From assembly GCA_963931925.1 (NCBI GenBank), contig OZ007571.1, positions 55,989,311-56,053,310 of the forward strand: a stretch of DNA of 64,000 bases. The letters run 5' to 3'. The notes under the pieces were generated by a model, which was not told where the DNA came from, ran no database searches, and was given only the letters and a program-made list of their open reading frames with translations. Shown here piece by piece: positions 48,874-62,352 of the stretch. The position numbers and the translations under genes were made by a program. This stretch comes from Onchidella celtica. Lineage: Eukaryota; Mollusca; Gastropoda; Systellommatophora; Onchidiidae. Within the stretch, counting starts at the first letter, position 1. Every line of letters starts with the position of its first letter.

Positions 48874-51800
48874 GTAATCTCACGGTAAAAAAAAATACGT
48901 CCATCTTCCGCGAAAATGGTCTTTTGTCGCGACATTCTTTCATGAATGAATGTCTTTCAGCTGAAAACGTCACCGTTTGGAATTAAAATCTACCCAAATT
49001 AATACCGATGCAAAAGGCGACGTACCTTTGATGGCCAAATTTGATGTGTTTTGATTTGGAGATGTCTCCGACAGGACACGAGGGCTTTACATCAATCACT
49101 GGTATCATCATAAGAGATGTTTTTTGGGTTGGCCAGATTTCATTTCACGACACCCCTTGTGATCAGAGAAATGGACCAGATGAATCTCACTGTCATCACG
49201 ATAGACTTAGATTTGCTGCACCAAGTTTTCTTCCAGAACAGTCCACCGTTTTAATAAGGTGTGAGATTTGTAATGGGTTATGTTGTTGGGAGAGGAGACA
49301 GTAAAGTCAGTACTTAAAGTGGCTTGAAATCACAGCAGTAGTTTTTATGATGACAGAGAATGGATTCAGATGTGACCCCTTAAAAGTTACGCGGTTCCTC
49401 TACGAAATGTCCGGTGTCTTTTCAGTTTTATTCTAGGTACACACGCACCACTTGCTGTCGTGTACCGTCCGCATCGCTTAGTCCCATAGCAAGCCGGCGT
49501 CTCGAATAGTGAAAATTTGGCAAAAGAAGAAACAGTTGTTTGTAGCAAAGCCTCTCGTAAGAAATAATACACAAACGGTACAATGAAATGCTAACTAAAA
49601 GAGAAGACAGAAAATGGCCGATATTTCGGCAACAGCATTTTTCAAGGGGAAAAAAAAAAAGAAAAGACAACAATAGAAAAAAAAATTGAACAAACAAAAT
49701 AATCGAACAATAAAAGCAAAGAACAGAGACGCACAATACAGTGCAAAGAGTATTGCAACCAATAGTAAGAAATTGATGAAATATAACAAAAAGCACAGAA
49801 AAACTGGGGGGTCAGACGGCGTCTCGAATGTGCGCCGTGTCTCCATTCATTCGCTTGGATTGCAGAAAAGGCAACGTGACTTTGACGCGCGAGTGACACA
49901 ACAAAGTCGCACTGCACCCACACTTACGTAAGATTTACTCACAATGCCTGGTTTGGGGACGGGGCGGGTCAATTCAATATTAGATCCATTGAAACAGAAG
50001 CCAAAACTCAAGCCATGAAATTATTTGGACTCGGGAGAAAATTTGCGTTCACAAAATGACTGTTGGAAGTGCAGCCTCTCCATTTCTACAAGTCTCAAAG
50101 TACTGAAAAGTTCCCCCCCCCCCCACCCCACTCCCCTATGGCTGTGGAGATACCGCTAAATGTGATCGTGACAGTAGACAGGTTTATTGGAAAACTGTCG
50201 GTGTCTCGCGCTGACTATTATTGGCTTGTTGAGGACAAACTGCATGTCAGTTTGTTGTTATTTGTACACAGTCAACATCCTCAGGCTCGCGACTTTCAAT
50301 CGCGACCAATCCATGAGTGTGTCTGCATACTCAGAAGTAGTGAGTGGTGGGTGACAGCGCGAGAGATGATCCCGTGTGCAGTGTTTGGAGGGAGAAAAAA
50401 AAAAGTACCCCGATTTGAAAAGTTGACAGATCCTACCCCCAGAGGTGTGATTGTTGGGGGGGGGGTGCGAGGGGGTAGCTGTGCGCGAGAGAGGCGTATA
50501 ATGGCCCAGTCCTATGTGAGGGACAAACTTAGACAAGAGTCTGGGCTTGTGTGGGCCTTAAGTGGTATAGCTTCACAAAGAGACAACCCCCCCCCCCCTC
50601 TCCTCCCCTTTTCACGCCCGTCTCCTCTTTTTGAGAAGGATTATTTTCTTTGGAACCGAGTACAATATAGGATTACGGTTAAGGAAAACTTGCACGATAA
50701 CATGAAAAGCGCAGACATTCTGAGGTTTGTTAAAGCTACAGAATACACCAGATCACCTTAAAGTTTTCTTTATTCATTTGAAAATCTCCCAGATTTATAC
50801 TTCAACTTCAGTTCATTTCTAGGGAGTTGAGCTCCTCTTTGGTGGCATAATAATATAGCACGGAGATTCCCTCCAACTTTTACTAGCCAAGCTTTCAGGT
50901 CCCTTCGGTTCGACCTGAACAAGACTATGTGGGAGCGTGTCTGGCTACGCCGTGATGGGGGGGGGGGGCGCTGGCCACCAGCGGTGGTGGCACCTTGGAG
51001 AGGAGGACGAGCCCCGTGCCAGTTGCGACGAGTACGCGCTGCCGCCCGACCTGGGCAATTATAACCGAACTCTTTTTGTATGCAAAAGCCAATGGCTATA
51101 ATCGTCTTTAAATAAGAATCTTCAACCATCGGTGGCATTTAGAGTGGATACAGTCATGTGTTTCTGTCACTTTTCAACTGGGATTACACAAAACTTAGTG
51201 TAGCATTAATATTTTTTGGGAAGTCTCTCGTTCTTATCACCTCTGATTTCCTACCGCAGTTTTAAAAAAAAAAAAAAATCCTCATCCTACTTTTTATAAG
51301 CTTAGACCACATGCGTGCAGTAAATGATTGAACGAATGAGATCTCGTTTCTGCTGGACATCGGACTGACACATCTGAGATAAGCTCGTACATGTAGGGTA
51401 TCTCATGTTTATTTCGCTTACGTGCTGCATGCTGTGTGGGCGATGCGTTTGTACATGCCCGACACCTGCAGTCACATTAACAAATTTAAAAAAAAAAAAA
51501 GCAACAGAAAATCTGTGTGGTCGCTGCAAGGCTTCAAGCAGAGTCAAAATAAAAAGCAAGCCTCGTTGCGATCCCACAGATTTTTTGTGGTCTTATATAA
51601 TATTTTGTCAATTTCCTATCACTGGTGATATATATATATATATTTATATCTTTGTCTTGTAATAGTCCTTTAATGTTCTTTCATTTTTACATTTATGAAT
51701 TGGATTTTCAGTCTTATTACATTTTTTTTCCTGAGGAAGATCAGTTACTTAGGAAGAAAGTTTGATTTGTCCTTCCTTTTCTTTTGCGTTTGATTATAGC

Positions 51801-52379
51801 GTTTCTGTATTATTTCTTAAGCGAGACTTTGCTACATACAGCTTAAAATTCTTTTTGACATATAGATGAGGCTCCCGACATTATCCGGGATAAACCCGTG
51901 AACCCATCGTTTCATCTCTCTCTCTTTCTGGTCTAGAAAGCTTCCCTTATTCTAGTCTTACGACAGATTTCATCCACACCTGAGCACTACGCACTCATTT
52001 CTGGTAGGGAAATTGAGCGCACAGAATTGAACGCGTATTAATGTCGTTTCCGGTGCGGTGGACTTACTACAGGGAGCCAAAACAAAGATCCTTGTATTTT
52101 ACATTTTTACGGACTTTTATTTAAAATACCCGAAACTTAAATCAACACAATCGGTCGATACAAAAGCGGTCGGGCTGGATTAGTTGACACTTGAGAAAAT
52201 TAGTTTTATAGTTTTTGAAACTGTCATTTAGGCTCGAGCAAAAATTGCACGACAATAAATTACTCCCGCCAATATTTTTTTATAATAAGATTTTGACCAG
52301 CGATGACAGTATAGATTCTAAGAGCTCTGTGGTGAAACAAAGTCGTGAGAACGAGGGAATGGCGCCGTGGCCAGCTTTA
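48874..52379. other. Unassigned, probably intronic
   Basis: About 3.5 kb with no recognised exon. Holds A, C and G homopolymers (50107-50122, 50456-50466, 50587-50598, 50957-50968), a TA run (51629-51643) and scattered frames. The 232-residue plus frame 50063-50761 crosses C- and G-runs and shows no domain. Confidence 0.35.
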
Positions 52380-52500
52380 TAAGGTTGGTGGCGCACCGAG
52401 TCAAATTTGTCTTCCCTCGGTTTTAGTGTGAGCTGTGGATTATGGAGTTAATCGGGACTTCCCGCTCTGGCAAGACCGAAACAAGCCTGTCTCACTACCG
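52380..52500. repeat. Dispersed GAGTCAA/TGTTTTGC repeat, copy 4
   Basis: AGGTTGGTGGCGCACCGAGTC, CCTCGGTTTTAGTG, GAGCTGTGGATTATGGAG, TTAATCGGGACTTCCCGCTC and CTGTCTCACT align with 8745-8850 directly and with 13215-13260 in inverse. Confidence 0.55.
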
Positions 52501-52535
52501 TGTGTGTGCGTGTATTTGTTTATTTGCCCCCCCCC

Positions 52536-52780
52536 CCCTCTCTCTCTCTTTTTGTCTGTCTCTCTCTTCTCTCTTTCTCTCTGTCTCTCCCCTTTCTGTA
52601 CCCACCCCTCTCGCTCATCTCCCTCTCTCTCTCTCCCACCTACATAGCCCCCCCCCCACGCTTTCAATCTGTATGTGTGTTTTTCTGTCTCTCCCTTTCT
52701 CTCTCTCTCTCTCTCTCTAGCTCTCTCACCTTCTCTCGTTTTCTCCATCTCCTCCCCCTTTGTCTCTGTTCCTGTCTGCG
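52536..52780. repeat. Polypyrimidine tract
   Basis: TC- and CCCTC-rich low complexity with two C-runs. Ser/Leu frames are repeat translations. Confidence 0.93.
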
Positions 52781-53130
52781 CAGGTCTTTCTGTCTGTTTA
52801 TCTGTCTTTAGATAGACAAAGCGCTTCAAAACTATCCTGAGTCAGTTAGTTTAAAGGGAGACATCGCACACTGAATGAAAACTAACTTGACTCAGGGCGC
52901 CGCCAGTCTTAAAGATAAGCACTGCATCAGAAACAGGAACCTCTCAACCACCACCTGCTCCCCCGCTGTGTATCTAACCCAAGTTAATAGAAGTAAGCAG
53001 AAGCTTGGGGAGAGACAGAGCACTAAGATGATAATTCAGAGAAAATATGAGGAGCGAATTGAAGGTTGTAGTGCCTAGTTAGTGCTCAGAAAAGCAAAGC
53101 GGGAGTGAAAGAAGGAAGAAAGAGAAAATG

Positions 53131-53228
53131 ATCAAGGTGGGATTAGAACACGCGACTTCTGCTACGGCACCTGTCGCCTTTGCCAAGAAGAAAACAGATC
53201 GCTTAACCGTTCGGCCACTCCGTCTCTC
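53131..53228 (-). other. tRNA-related sequence (SINE head or tRNA pseudogene)
   Basis: The minus strand reads GGAGTGGCCGAACGGTTAAG, a good A-box/D-arm of Leu/Ser type, and later GTGTTCTAATCCCAC, a weak B box. The acceptor ends do not pair (GACGGAG against CTTGATC), and the spacing is longer than in a normal tRNA, so it is not a functional tRNA gene. It differs from the SINE family at 2113. Confidence 0.5.
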
Positions 53229-53271
53229 GTAGCCGAACTATCTCGCGGCGTCTCTTACTGACTTGAGTATT

Positions 53272-53345
53272 CAGTGTTTCTCAAGGAGGGCGCACGGTGG
53301 GGCGTGGTACTTAAGAATGGGACCTAGGCATATATCCGTTTCTTT
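53272..53345. mobile_element. hAT-like element terminus
   Basis: CAGTGTTTCTCAAGGAGG, GGTGGGGCGTGG and GAATGGGAC match the left part of the element at 62722-63061. It is only one end, joined directly to a LINE fragment. Confidence 0.55.
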
Positions 53346-53714
53346 CCGATCTCTTAACCCCCGGGGTGGGTTTGTTGAGTCACCACTAATGATTTTTGGA
53401 CGATTCGGTCTCTGTCCTCCGTAGCTCTCTGGCTGTGAGACAGCGAAGGTCAAGCCTGTCCACTCTTTGATGTGGTCTTCCCATCTCTTCCTCTGTCTAC
53501 CTCTCTTTCTCCCTTCTGGTACGGTACCCTGCAAGATGGTCTTAGCAAGCCCACTGGATCTTGACACATGTCTGTACCACTGCAGCTTTCTTCTTTTCAC
53601 CAGTGAGAGCAGGTCATCGTAGGGTTCACCTGCTCTCTTGATCCTGTTGCTGACTTCTTCATTCGTGATATGGTCTTTGTATGAGATGTTCAGGATCTTA
53701 TGGTAGCATCTCAT
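53346..53714 (-). pseudogene. Non-LTR retrotransposon fragment, reverse-transcriptase tail (lineage 1)
   Basis: The minus frame from 53714 gives MRCYHKILNISYKDHITNEE, then VKRRKLQWYRHVSRSSGLAK, GRKRGRQRKRWEDHIKEW and, near the end, GLRDR. This is a common C-terminal signature of animal LINE proteins. It lacks the polymerase core upstream and runs into the hAT-like end downstream, which adds unrelated residues to the frame. It is a truncated, inactive copy. The clade name is left open. Confidence 0.8.
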
Positions 53715-54106
53715 TTAGGGATATATACTGTATATTGACTTTGTCCGATCATGGTTGAACGATCGCCACTGATGGCAGAACTAAGTCCGATCGCGGGTTG
53801 CTCAGTCTTAGCTGTTGCAACCTTAATGTTACAGGGATCGGGTAGGACACCTTATGTTGCACAGCTAAACTTATGATAACAAAACCAAAAAAGGTTGGAT
53901 CTATGTCTTCAATGGTTTTGGTAGGACAATAATGGTCTTAAAAAAACAAAAAACAACAACAACTAAACATACAAATTTAAATATTTGTTAAGAAAAACTA
54001 TTGGGGGGGGGGGGGGGGGACTTGTTTAATTTTTTGGGCCAGCCTAACGCCTTCTGCAGGCCAGATTGTAGCCCGCGGGCCTTGGGCTGGACAAAACTGA
54101 ATTCTA

Positions 54107-54856
54107 ACCAATAATAATAATAATAGTTCGTCCATCAGGTATGATGATGACCTCAACAACACCAGAGGAATAAAGAACAGAAATTGTTGAGAATTTCAAC
54201 ACATGGACAATAAAGAGAACTAAAGGACACAGAGGACAGAATGGAAAGACTGTTCTTTCATGACTTATGGCTTCTCATGTGACTGATAAGTCCTATTTTT
54301 GCCCAGCAGACCCTTCCGCATAAATGACAAGAGTGCTCCGTTGGTTCAGTACCACTGGGCCTTTTCTTGCGCCGTTCTCTTTTTTTGATAGCCTGCTGGA
54401 CTCTGTCAGCTTCCCATGCTTTGCTGCCTCTGGTAAGGGCCGCCCTCCAATTTGCACGATCAAGCGAGAGCTTTTCCCACTCACTCACATCAATGGCAAA
54501 GGCATTCAGTGATTGCTTGAGAGTGTCTTTGTAACGTCTCTTTGGGGCCCCAACATTCCTCGTTCCATTGGAGAGCTCAGAGAAGAAGATTTACTTAGGG
54601 AGTCTGGAGTCGGGCATTCTGACAACATGTCCTGCCCAACGTAGCTGAATTTTTTTCAGGTGGCAGAAGATGCTCAATTCCTTGGCACGATTGAGGACCT
54701 CAGTGTCTGGAATTTTATCCTCCCATTTGATCCTTAGGATCTTTCTCAGGCAGGCCAGATGAAAGTGATTTAGCTTTCTGGCATGCGATTGGTACACTGT
54801 CCAGGTTTCAGCCCCATAGAGTAGGGTGGGAAGGACCACAGCATTGTACACTTTCA
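54107..54856 (-). pseudogene. Non-LTR retrotransposon 3' end, reverse-transcriptase tail plus C2H2 finger (lineage 2)
   Basis: Minus frame 54851-54591 reads VVLPTLLYGAETWTVYQ, then ACLRKILRIKWEDKIPDTEV and QLRWAGHVVRMPDSRLPK. After a frame change, 54488-54258 continues with W-E-x-L-x-L-D-R-x-x-W and a C2H2 finger CHLCGRVCWAKIGLISHMRSH near the C-terminus. The element ends at GGACGAAC plus (TAT)n near 54107-54130 on the minus strand, as 3' microsatellite-ended LINEs do. It is 5'-truncated and frame-broken, so inactive. Confidence 0.85.
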
Positions 54857-56975
<2,119 letters not shown>

Positions 56976-57329
56976 TTGACGTAGATTGTGTTCATTTTTC
57001 TGTCAGAACTGTGAATGGTTTGACATTGACTTATTGACAACTTACGCAGCAATAGACACTCAGGAGACAACACTGAAGGAAGAGCTGTATAAATATAACC
57101 TAAGAGGAAAAGAAAGACAGAAAGAGAGACGCCATTTTTTGTTTTTTTTGCAGTGTCGGAATCAGTAAAAATTTTGCATGACAACCTACTGATGTCTTGG
57201 AAAGCCATTCTTGTAGACTACACACAAAAAAAACTAGATGACAGACGAGCTAACAGACAAGCGCACAATTGAACTGATCTTGACAATGTAAACTTGATGA
57301 TAAGAACGATAGAGAACTGTGGCGTTGAA
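56976..57329. other. Unassigned
   Basis: Nothing recognised between the TATC and GA tracts. Confidence 0.4.
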
Positions 57330-57735
57330 AGGAAGGAGAGGTGTGAAGGCAGTTAGACAGACAGAAAAACTGATACAGAGAGTGACAGAGAGGAAGGCTG
57401 GGGAGGAGAAAGAAAGAGAAAGACAGATAAACAGACAGAATGACAGACACAGAGAGTTACAGAGAGGGGGGGAGAGGGAGAAAGAGAGAAGAGGAGAGAG
57501 AGGGAGAGAAAGGAAGAGACAGAGAGGAAGAGAAGAGAGAGAGGGACAAAGAGAAAAACACACATACAGATTGAGAGTGGGGTGGGGTGAGATAGGGAGA
57601 GGCGGGAGGCGGCATGGGAAAGAGGGAGGATACAGAAAGGAAAGAGACTGAGACGCATGGAGAGAGCTATGGTGAAAGAGGGAGAGAGAAGCAGATAAAC
57701 ACACACGTACACATAGACAGGCAGAGAGAACAGAG
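57330..57735. repeat. GA-rich polypurine tract
   Basis: GAGA and CAGA units over about 400 bp. One of few purine-rich tracts on this strand. Confidence 0.93.
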
Positions 57736-58458
57736 CGGGAAGGAGATATAGTGAGGTTATACTAGTGGAATAACGCACCAGAAGACCTGAGTCATCATAA
57801 TCGTAGGATCTGACTTGCATTTAAAAAAAACAACACCCAAAAACCCGGAAAGACACTGCAAGTTCCAGTGTATTTAACACTGCCCTGCTCCGCGACATCC
57901 GTTTTGAGTGTGTCTAGCGCCTGACTGGCTAGCCTGAGGAGAAAGATGAAGATGTGTTTTTGATGCTTGTGAACAGGCATCTCGCAGAGTTGATGGACAT
58001 AGGTTATCTGTCAAACCGGTGAAGATTTAACGTTTATATTTAAGCCGGAATATTTGCGCAACCCTTTGGCCTCTTTCTGTGCTATCTACCCGTGTACTCC
58101 TGGTGACAACCTGACCCCTGTGATCTGGGCGTGGTCCTTAGTCAGTCATCCCAGGAAAGGAGGGTGTGGGTTTTTGAAAGAGGGTGGGGGTGGGTGTGAA
58201 AGGATCTTGGAAAACAAACTCAAGCTACGACACAAAGCACAGCCTTGTTGTGCCTTGTTGAAACTGGCGCTAGGATAGGTGAGCAATGCGGTCGTGAGCT
58301 GACCCTTGACGTCTCCTGCTCACGCGAGATAAGATGTGGAGAACGAGTGAGGTGGGGATGGATAAACATTGAAACTGTTAAAGGAGTGAGGTTAAGATGA
58401 CGTGTCGCACGCCTGCACTAGCATCACTTCACTAGCATGGTGGCTGGTGAGTAAGGTG
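57736..58458. other. Unassigned
   Basis: No gene or repeat family recognised. Confidence 0.4.
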
Positions 58459-58922
58459 TAAGCCAGACCAAGGCTGGCGTAGGTGCCAAACTGGTGGCGA
58501 CCACAGACCAATAAATTAACCAGATTGGAAACACGAGCTTCTGGTTGTGTCGTTTTTTTACGGAATTTCCCGAGCGGCGACCGTATACCGCGGCTCGGGA
58601 AATTCCAATTCTAGTCCTATCTGCAGTAGAAATTTCTTTTTATATGTCAAGATTGGTTGTACATGTATTATTAACTTGCCTATCCTTTCATTTTATTGTC
58701 TACAGCTGCCCTTTTTTATTGTTATAAATGATGACCGTATGGACTTTTAGCGACCGCTGCATTGTAGCTATGCTGAAGCGTCGGTCGCAACCGTAAACCT
58801 AAAATGGCGGACCTTTCGGTGTTTTGTGACGTCACACAATGGGATCATCCAGTCTGGGTATTTTATTAGTCTGTGGTGGCGACCTACCAATCTGGGACTT
58901 ACGCCGGCCTTGGTCTGGCTTA
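58459..58922. mobile_element. Non-autonomous element with 60-bp inverted ends
   Basis: Left arm TAAGCCAGACCAAGGCTGGC through CCACAGACCAATAAA. The right arm, reversed, is TAAGCCAGACCAAGGCCGGC through CCACAGACTAATAAA. The arms are about 80 percent alike over 60 bp. Inside, GGAATTTCCCGAGC (58562) and GCTCGGGAAATTCC (58593) form a perfect 14-bp stem. There is no coding frame. Target duplication unclear. Confidence 0.75.
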
Positions 58923-58967
58923 CCACGAATGCAGCCGTTTGAAAAAGTGGGTTGAGTGTACTGGTGG

Positions 58968-59118
58968 CCATCCATCTAGTACTTGTGCTCGATTTGGGCA
59001 ATATTTTAACCCCCACCCTTATGCATGCTTTTCAACTCGTGGCCTCAGCCTCTCTCCTCTTCCCTTGAACGAAGGTTCGGCCATTAGAATGATGAATGTC
59101 CACGATACAGATACAGTA
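58968..59118 (+). mobile_element. Short CCATCCATAAAG-family element
   Basis: GGTGGCCATCCATCTAGTAC, GTGCTCGATTTGGG, CCCCCACCC, ATGCATGCTTTTC, then ATTAGAATGATGAATGTCC and ACGATAC. Aligns block by block with 8362-8522 reversed. It abuts the piggyBac-like MITE that follows. Confidence 0.6.
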
Positions 59119-59338
59119 TTAACGCTCTAGTGCCCAGACGAAGATGGAAAAATCCCAGGGCTCCTGAAATAATATACTGAACTGACTTTGAATAGCCAGA
59201 TTATTGTAAAAATATAAATATGTAATTGGAAAACTTATATATCATAATAAAGTTGGAACAGTAAATGTATCAAAGACAGAGCATTTTGCTTCCAGGTGAC
59301 CTGTTTCAAATATGGTATACTGGGCGCTAGAGGGTTAA
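59119..59338. mobile_element. piggyBac-like MITE 2
   Basis: TTAA at both edges (59119-59122, 59335-59338). Inverted ends TTAACGCTCTAGTGCCCAG and, reversed from the right, TTAACCCTCTAGCGCCCAG. Its interior is unlike that of the MITE at 29000, so it is a separate family with the same superfamily hallmarks. It is non-coding. Confidence 0.75.
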
Positions 59339-59935
59339 TATTATCATACTAAAATGGAGCTAGAGGGTGAATAATATATGTAAGCACCTAAACCTTTGCA
59401 GCCATGTGGCCAAAAATAATCAAACTTTGTGTACTACCTCAGTTTTTGTCGATATGTCACGTGGACACATTTGTTTTAGACAAGACTGAACCTTTTATTC
59501 TTTATGTTAGTTACTGACAGATTTTCTTCTGAGCCACAAAAGAGAGTCGCATTTTCATCGGGTACAATCGAAAATTATTATTGGAAATTTCGTTCTAACC
59601 CTCTGTTTTTACACACTTCAGTTCCAAAATCAACATTATCACATGTGCATTCAGCAAGGAATTGTGATGTAACAATAAGTTCTATTAGTCTCTGCATCAA
59701 ATCGAAGTGCCGTTATTAATGTGACCTAGATCTCGATATACAGCTGGGCTCGGTACAAAAAATTTGCAAGATTTATCAACATGTTGTAATATCAGTCGTC
59801 TGGGCCATAGGACACCAATCTAAAAGTAATATTGACTCTTAAATTTGTCTGTTTCATTAGAATCATGAATTTTTATGCTATAATCCAACAACTTAATCTG
59901 TTTAAAAAAAACACACACACAAATAAATCCAAATC
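59339..59935. other. Unassigned
   Basis: A further copy of a MITE-like end (GAGCTAGAGGGTGAATAA, about 59357) appears without a partner. Otherwise nothing is recognised. Confidence 0.35.
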
Positions 59936-60061
59936 AAAAGCGTACATACACTGCCCAGAACTCCCACCCCCAGGTGCATTATTCGTACGCTAGGAGTAAA
60001 GAAAATAACCTCCCCGCCTCTCCTCCCCCTCTCAGCATAGATATTTTATGGATGGCCCCCT
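59936..60061 (-). mobile_element. Short CCATCCATAAAG-family element
   Basis: On the minus strand it begins GGGGGCCATCCATAAAATAT and ends GTGTATGTACGCTTTT. Internal TTATTCGTACGCTAGG is shared with 10190-10210. Confidence 0.55.
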
Positions 60062-60928
60062 TGTGGCTGTCGAGTATCGCTTCGAGGCGTCATCATCCCC
60101 GTCATCGTGAGTGAAAGTCATGCAGTATCTTTATCAAATCTACCATCACCACTCTACCATCACCATCACCACTCTATCATCACAATCATCAGTTCCAGTA
60201 ATGATAAGAATGTCATTTCCCATATCCTCCGCTTACTAACCCATATATGTCTGCACCCTCTCCCTGCCCCCCCCCCACCCCCCCCCCCAGTAGAATTTCT
60301 ATAGATCCATTTATACACACAAAACACGCGCGAAAAAGTACACTCACACCTCCACACATTCATACACATAAGTACACATGCAAATAAAGATAGATAATTT
60401 AGAGATTTGATCATACATATCCAGACCGGAGTTTCTTCAATAAGCAGCTATGTCATCAGCTGTGCCTGGGTTTCCATCTCCCATCAGCCGGCTTCCCTTT
60501 GCTTTCACTTCTTACCATGCATCTCTGTTTTTAAAAGTTGGGCGTCGCAAAAGTACTCATTTTACAACAGAAAAGTCGGTCACTTGTGGAATGAATAATT
60601 TTTTTTTTTGTTGTTGTTTTAATAGAAAGGGGGGAACGGGAGGAGAGCGTTTGATTGTTTATATGAGAATGAGACTTGTGAGAGAAGGATGTGGTCTGGA
60701 ATAATGATTTTAGACAGTATTTTCCATTCTGATTTGTGAAAGAATAAAGGGAATCAAAGGTTCAAAGTCTGTTTAGAAATTATGATGGGTGATTTTAACT
60801 TAGGAAAGTTTCTGTTTTGAATCATACCCTTTCAACGTAGGAATAGTATTTCATGATGTTCGACAGAATTTTGCACCAACGACCTTTTGCCACAGTTTCA
60901 TTACGTGGGTTGGGGGGGGGGGGAATAA
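60062..60928. other. Unassigned with small repeats
   Basis: A CATCAC-type repeat (60142-60190), a C-run (60268-60289) and a G-run (60912-60924). No gene recognised. Confidence 0.4.
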
Positions 60929-61775
60929 ATCATACTAAGCCCAGAACGGCAGTTAGCTGCTGGCAGACAAGAAGTGCACACCATAATTTCCTATATTGAG
61001 GTATATACTCTTATTGTTGTATGCGACATTTTGTCGATTTTGAGGTTTTGTCACGAAAGTAATTCTCTTACTCCTAATTTTATTACGTATAAGTGTGATA
61101 TAGGTGTATTTTTCTTGGGCATTTTTATGTAAGTTTCGACTTTGAAGCGTACTGAACAAAACCCTGATTTTACACAACTCTTCAAACTGTCCATTCTCAT
61201 TTTCTCGAAAAGGTAAAAATGCACATACAACAATTATGGAAAATACCCGACAATATTTTCTTAGTAAATCCGTGAAGACCCTATCATACTTAAGCCCGGT
61301 CAGACACAGTCACCTTTTGCAGGCTGCAACTGGCTGTGCAGTTCCAGGCTTAGTATGATACCGCCCTTAGTGTTTGGGTGTGTTGAGAAATGAAGTCAAA
61401 CTGTACTTGTTGTATACACAGACATGAACGTGAGGTAAGGCGAGACCAGGCAAATTGGCCGGTAGATTTAAACTGACGTTTTGAGTTTGAAGTTGAAGTT
61501 AAGCTCGAGAGCTTTCAAAGGTGGGCCGGCGTCTGAAAGTCTGCACATTATTGGAACCGCCATTTCCCCATTCCTAAAGTGGGTATCATACTAAGCCCGG
61601 AACCTCATAGCCAGTTACTGCCAGCATAATGTACACCCAAGAAATAATGGCAGAAGCTGAGTGTCTCACCTGGCTTAGTATGAAAGAGTCTTCCCATATT
61701 TACTAAGAAAATACAAGAAATTATGGTGTGCACTTCTCGTCTGCTGACTCTGCCATTCCGGGCTTAGTATGATAT
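60929..61775. mobile_element. Long-inverted-repeat element with a nested MITE
   Basis: Left arm ATCATACTAAGCCCAGAAC, AGAAGTGCACACCATAATTTC, then, after an insertion, ATTTTCTTAGTAAAT, GAAGAC and TCATACTTAAGCCCGG. The right arm (61656-61775) reversed reads the same series without the insertion. Arms are about 110 bp. The insertion is the TTGTTGTATG MITE. Inside, shorter facing copies of the CATACTAAGCC end (61286-61364, 61586-61684) suggest further small units. No coding sequence. Confidence 0.75.
61012..61238. mobile_element. TTGTTGTATG MITE, copy 2, nested
   Basis: ATTGTTGTATGCGACATT at the left and GCACATACAACAATTATGG at the right. It aligns with 6689-6920 throughout and lies inside the left arm of the larger element at 60929-61775, so it arrived later. 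Confidence 0.75.
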
Positions 61776-62152
61776 CCTCCTAACCCAGATTTGTGATGCA
61801 GTAGTAAGACATAGGTGGAAGATAAGCATGTCTTTGGACGCACTACCAACTCGGTGATTAGTTCAGAGCAGTGCAAACGGGCAGTCTGTCAGCAGCGGTT
61901 ATAGAGCAGAGAACCAGCTCCAATCTCGTTATTTGCTTGTGTTGTTTTTACTTTACTCTTCGAGATGTCAGGCTATCAATGCATTTCCTCGTATCAAAGT
62001 TTTGTATTGATAACAAAAGATTCTGCTTATTTTTTTGATTCTGTAACCATATTTATTACATTCTGGCCTGTGTGTATATGAAGGAAAAGGGTAGAGAGAG
62101 AGACAGGGAGAAAGAGAGAGAGAGAGACAAACAGCCACAGAGAAAGACAAAG
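61776..62152. other. Unassigned, GA-rich end
   Basis: Ends in a GA-rich run (62085-62152) that leads into the gap. The gap may be a collapsed purine repeat. Confidence 0.5.
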
Positions 62153-62352
62153 NNNNNNNNNNNNNNNNNNNNNNNNNNNNNNNNNNNNNNNNNNNNNNNN
62201 NNNNNNNNNNNNNNNNNNNNNNNNNNNNNNNNNNNNNNNNNNNNNNNNNNNNNNNNNNNNNNNNNNNNNNNNNNNNNNNNNNNNNNNNNNNNNNNNNNNN
62301 NNNNNNNNNNNNNNNNNNNNNNNNNNNNNNNNNNNNNNNNNNNNNNNNNNNN
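62153..62352. other. Assembly gap, 200 N
   Basis: Exactly 200 unknown bases, probably a fixed-size placeholder. Open frames crossing it are meaningless. Confidence 1.

Noticed and set aside
50063-50761. 232-residue plus frame
   Set aside because: Crosses C- and G-homopolymers, has no recognised domain and no credible splice sites. The length is unusual but unsupported.
53131-53228. Functional tRNA-Leu/Ser gene
   Set aside because: The acceptor stem does not pair, the B box is degenerate and the spacing is wrong. Kept only as tRNA-related.
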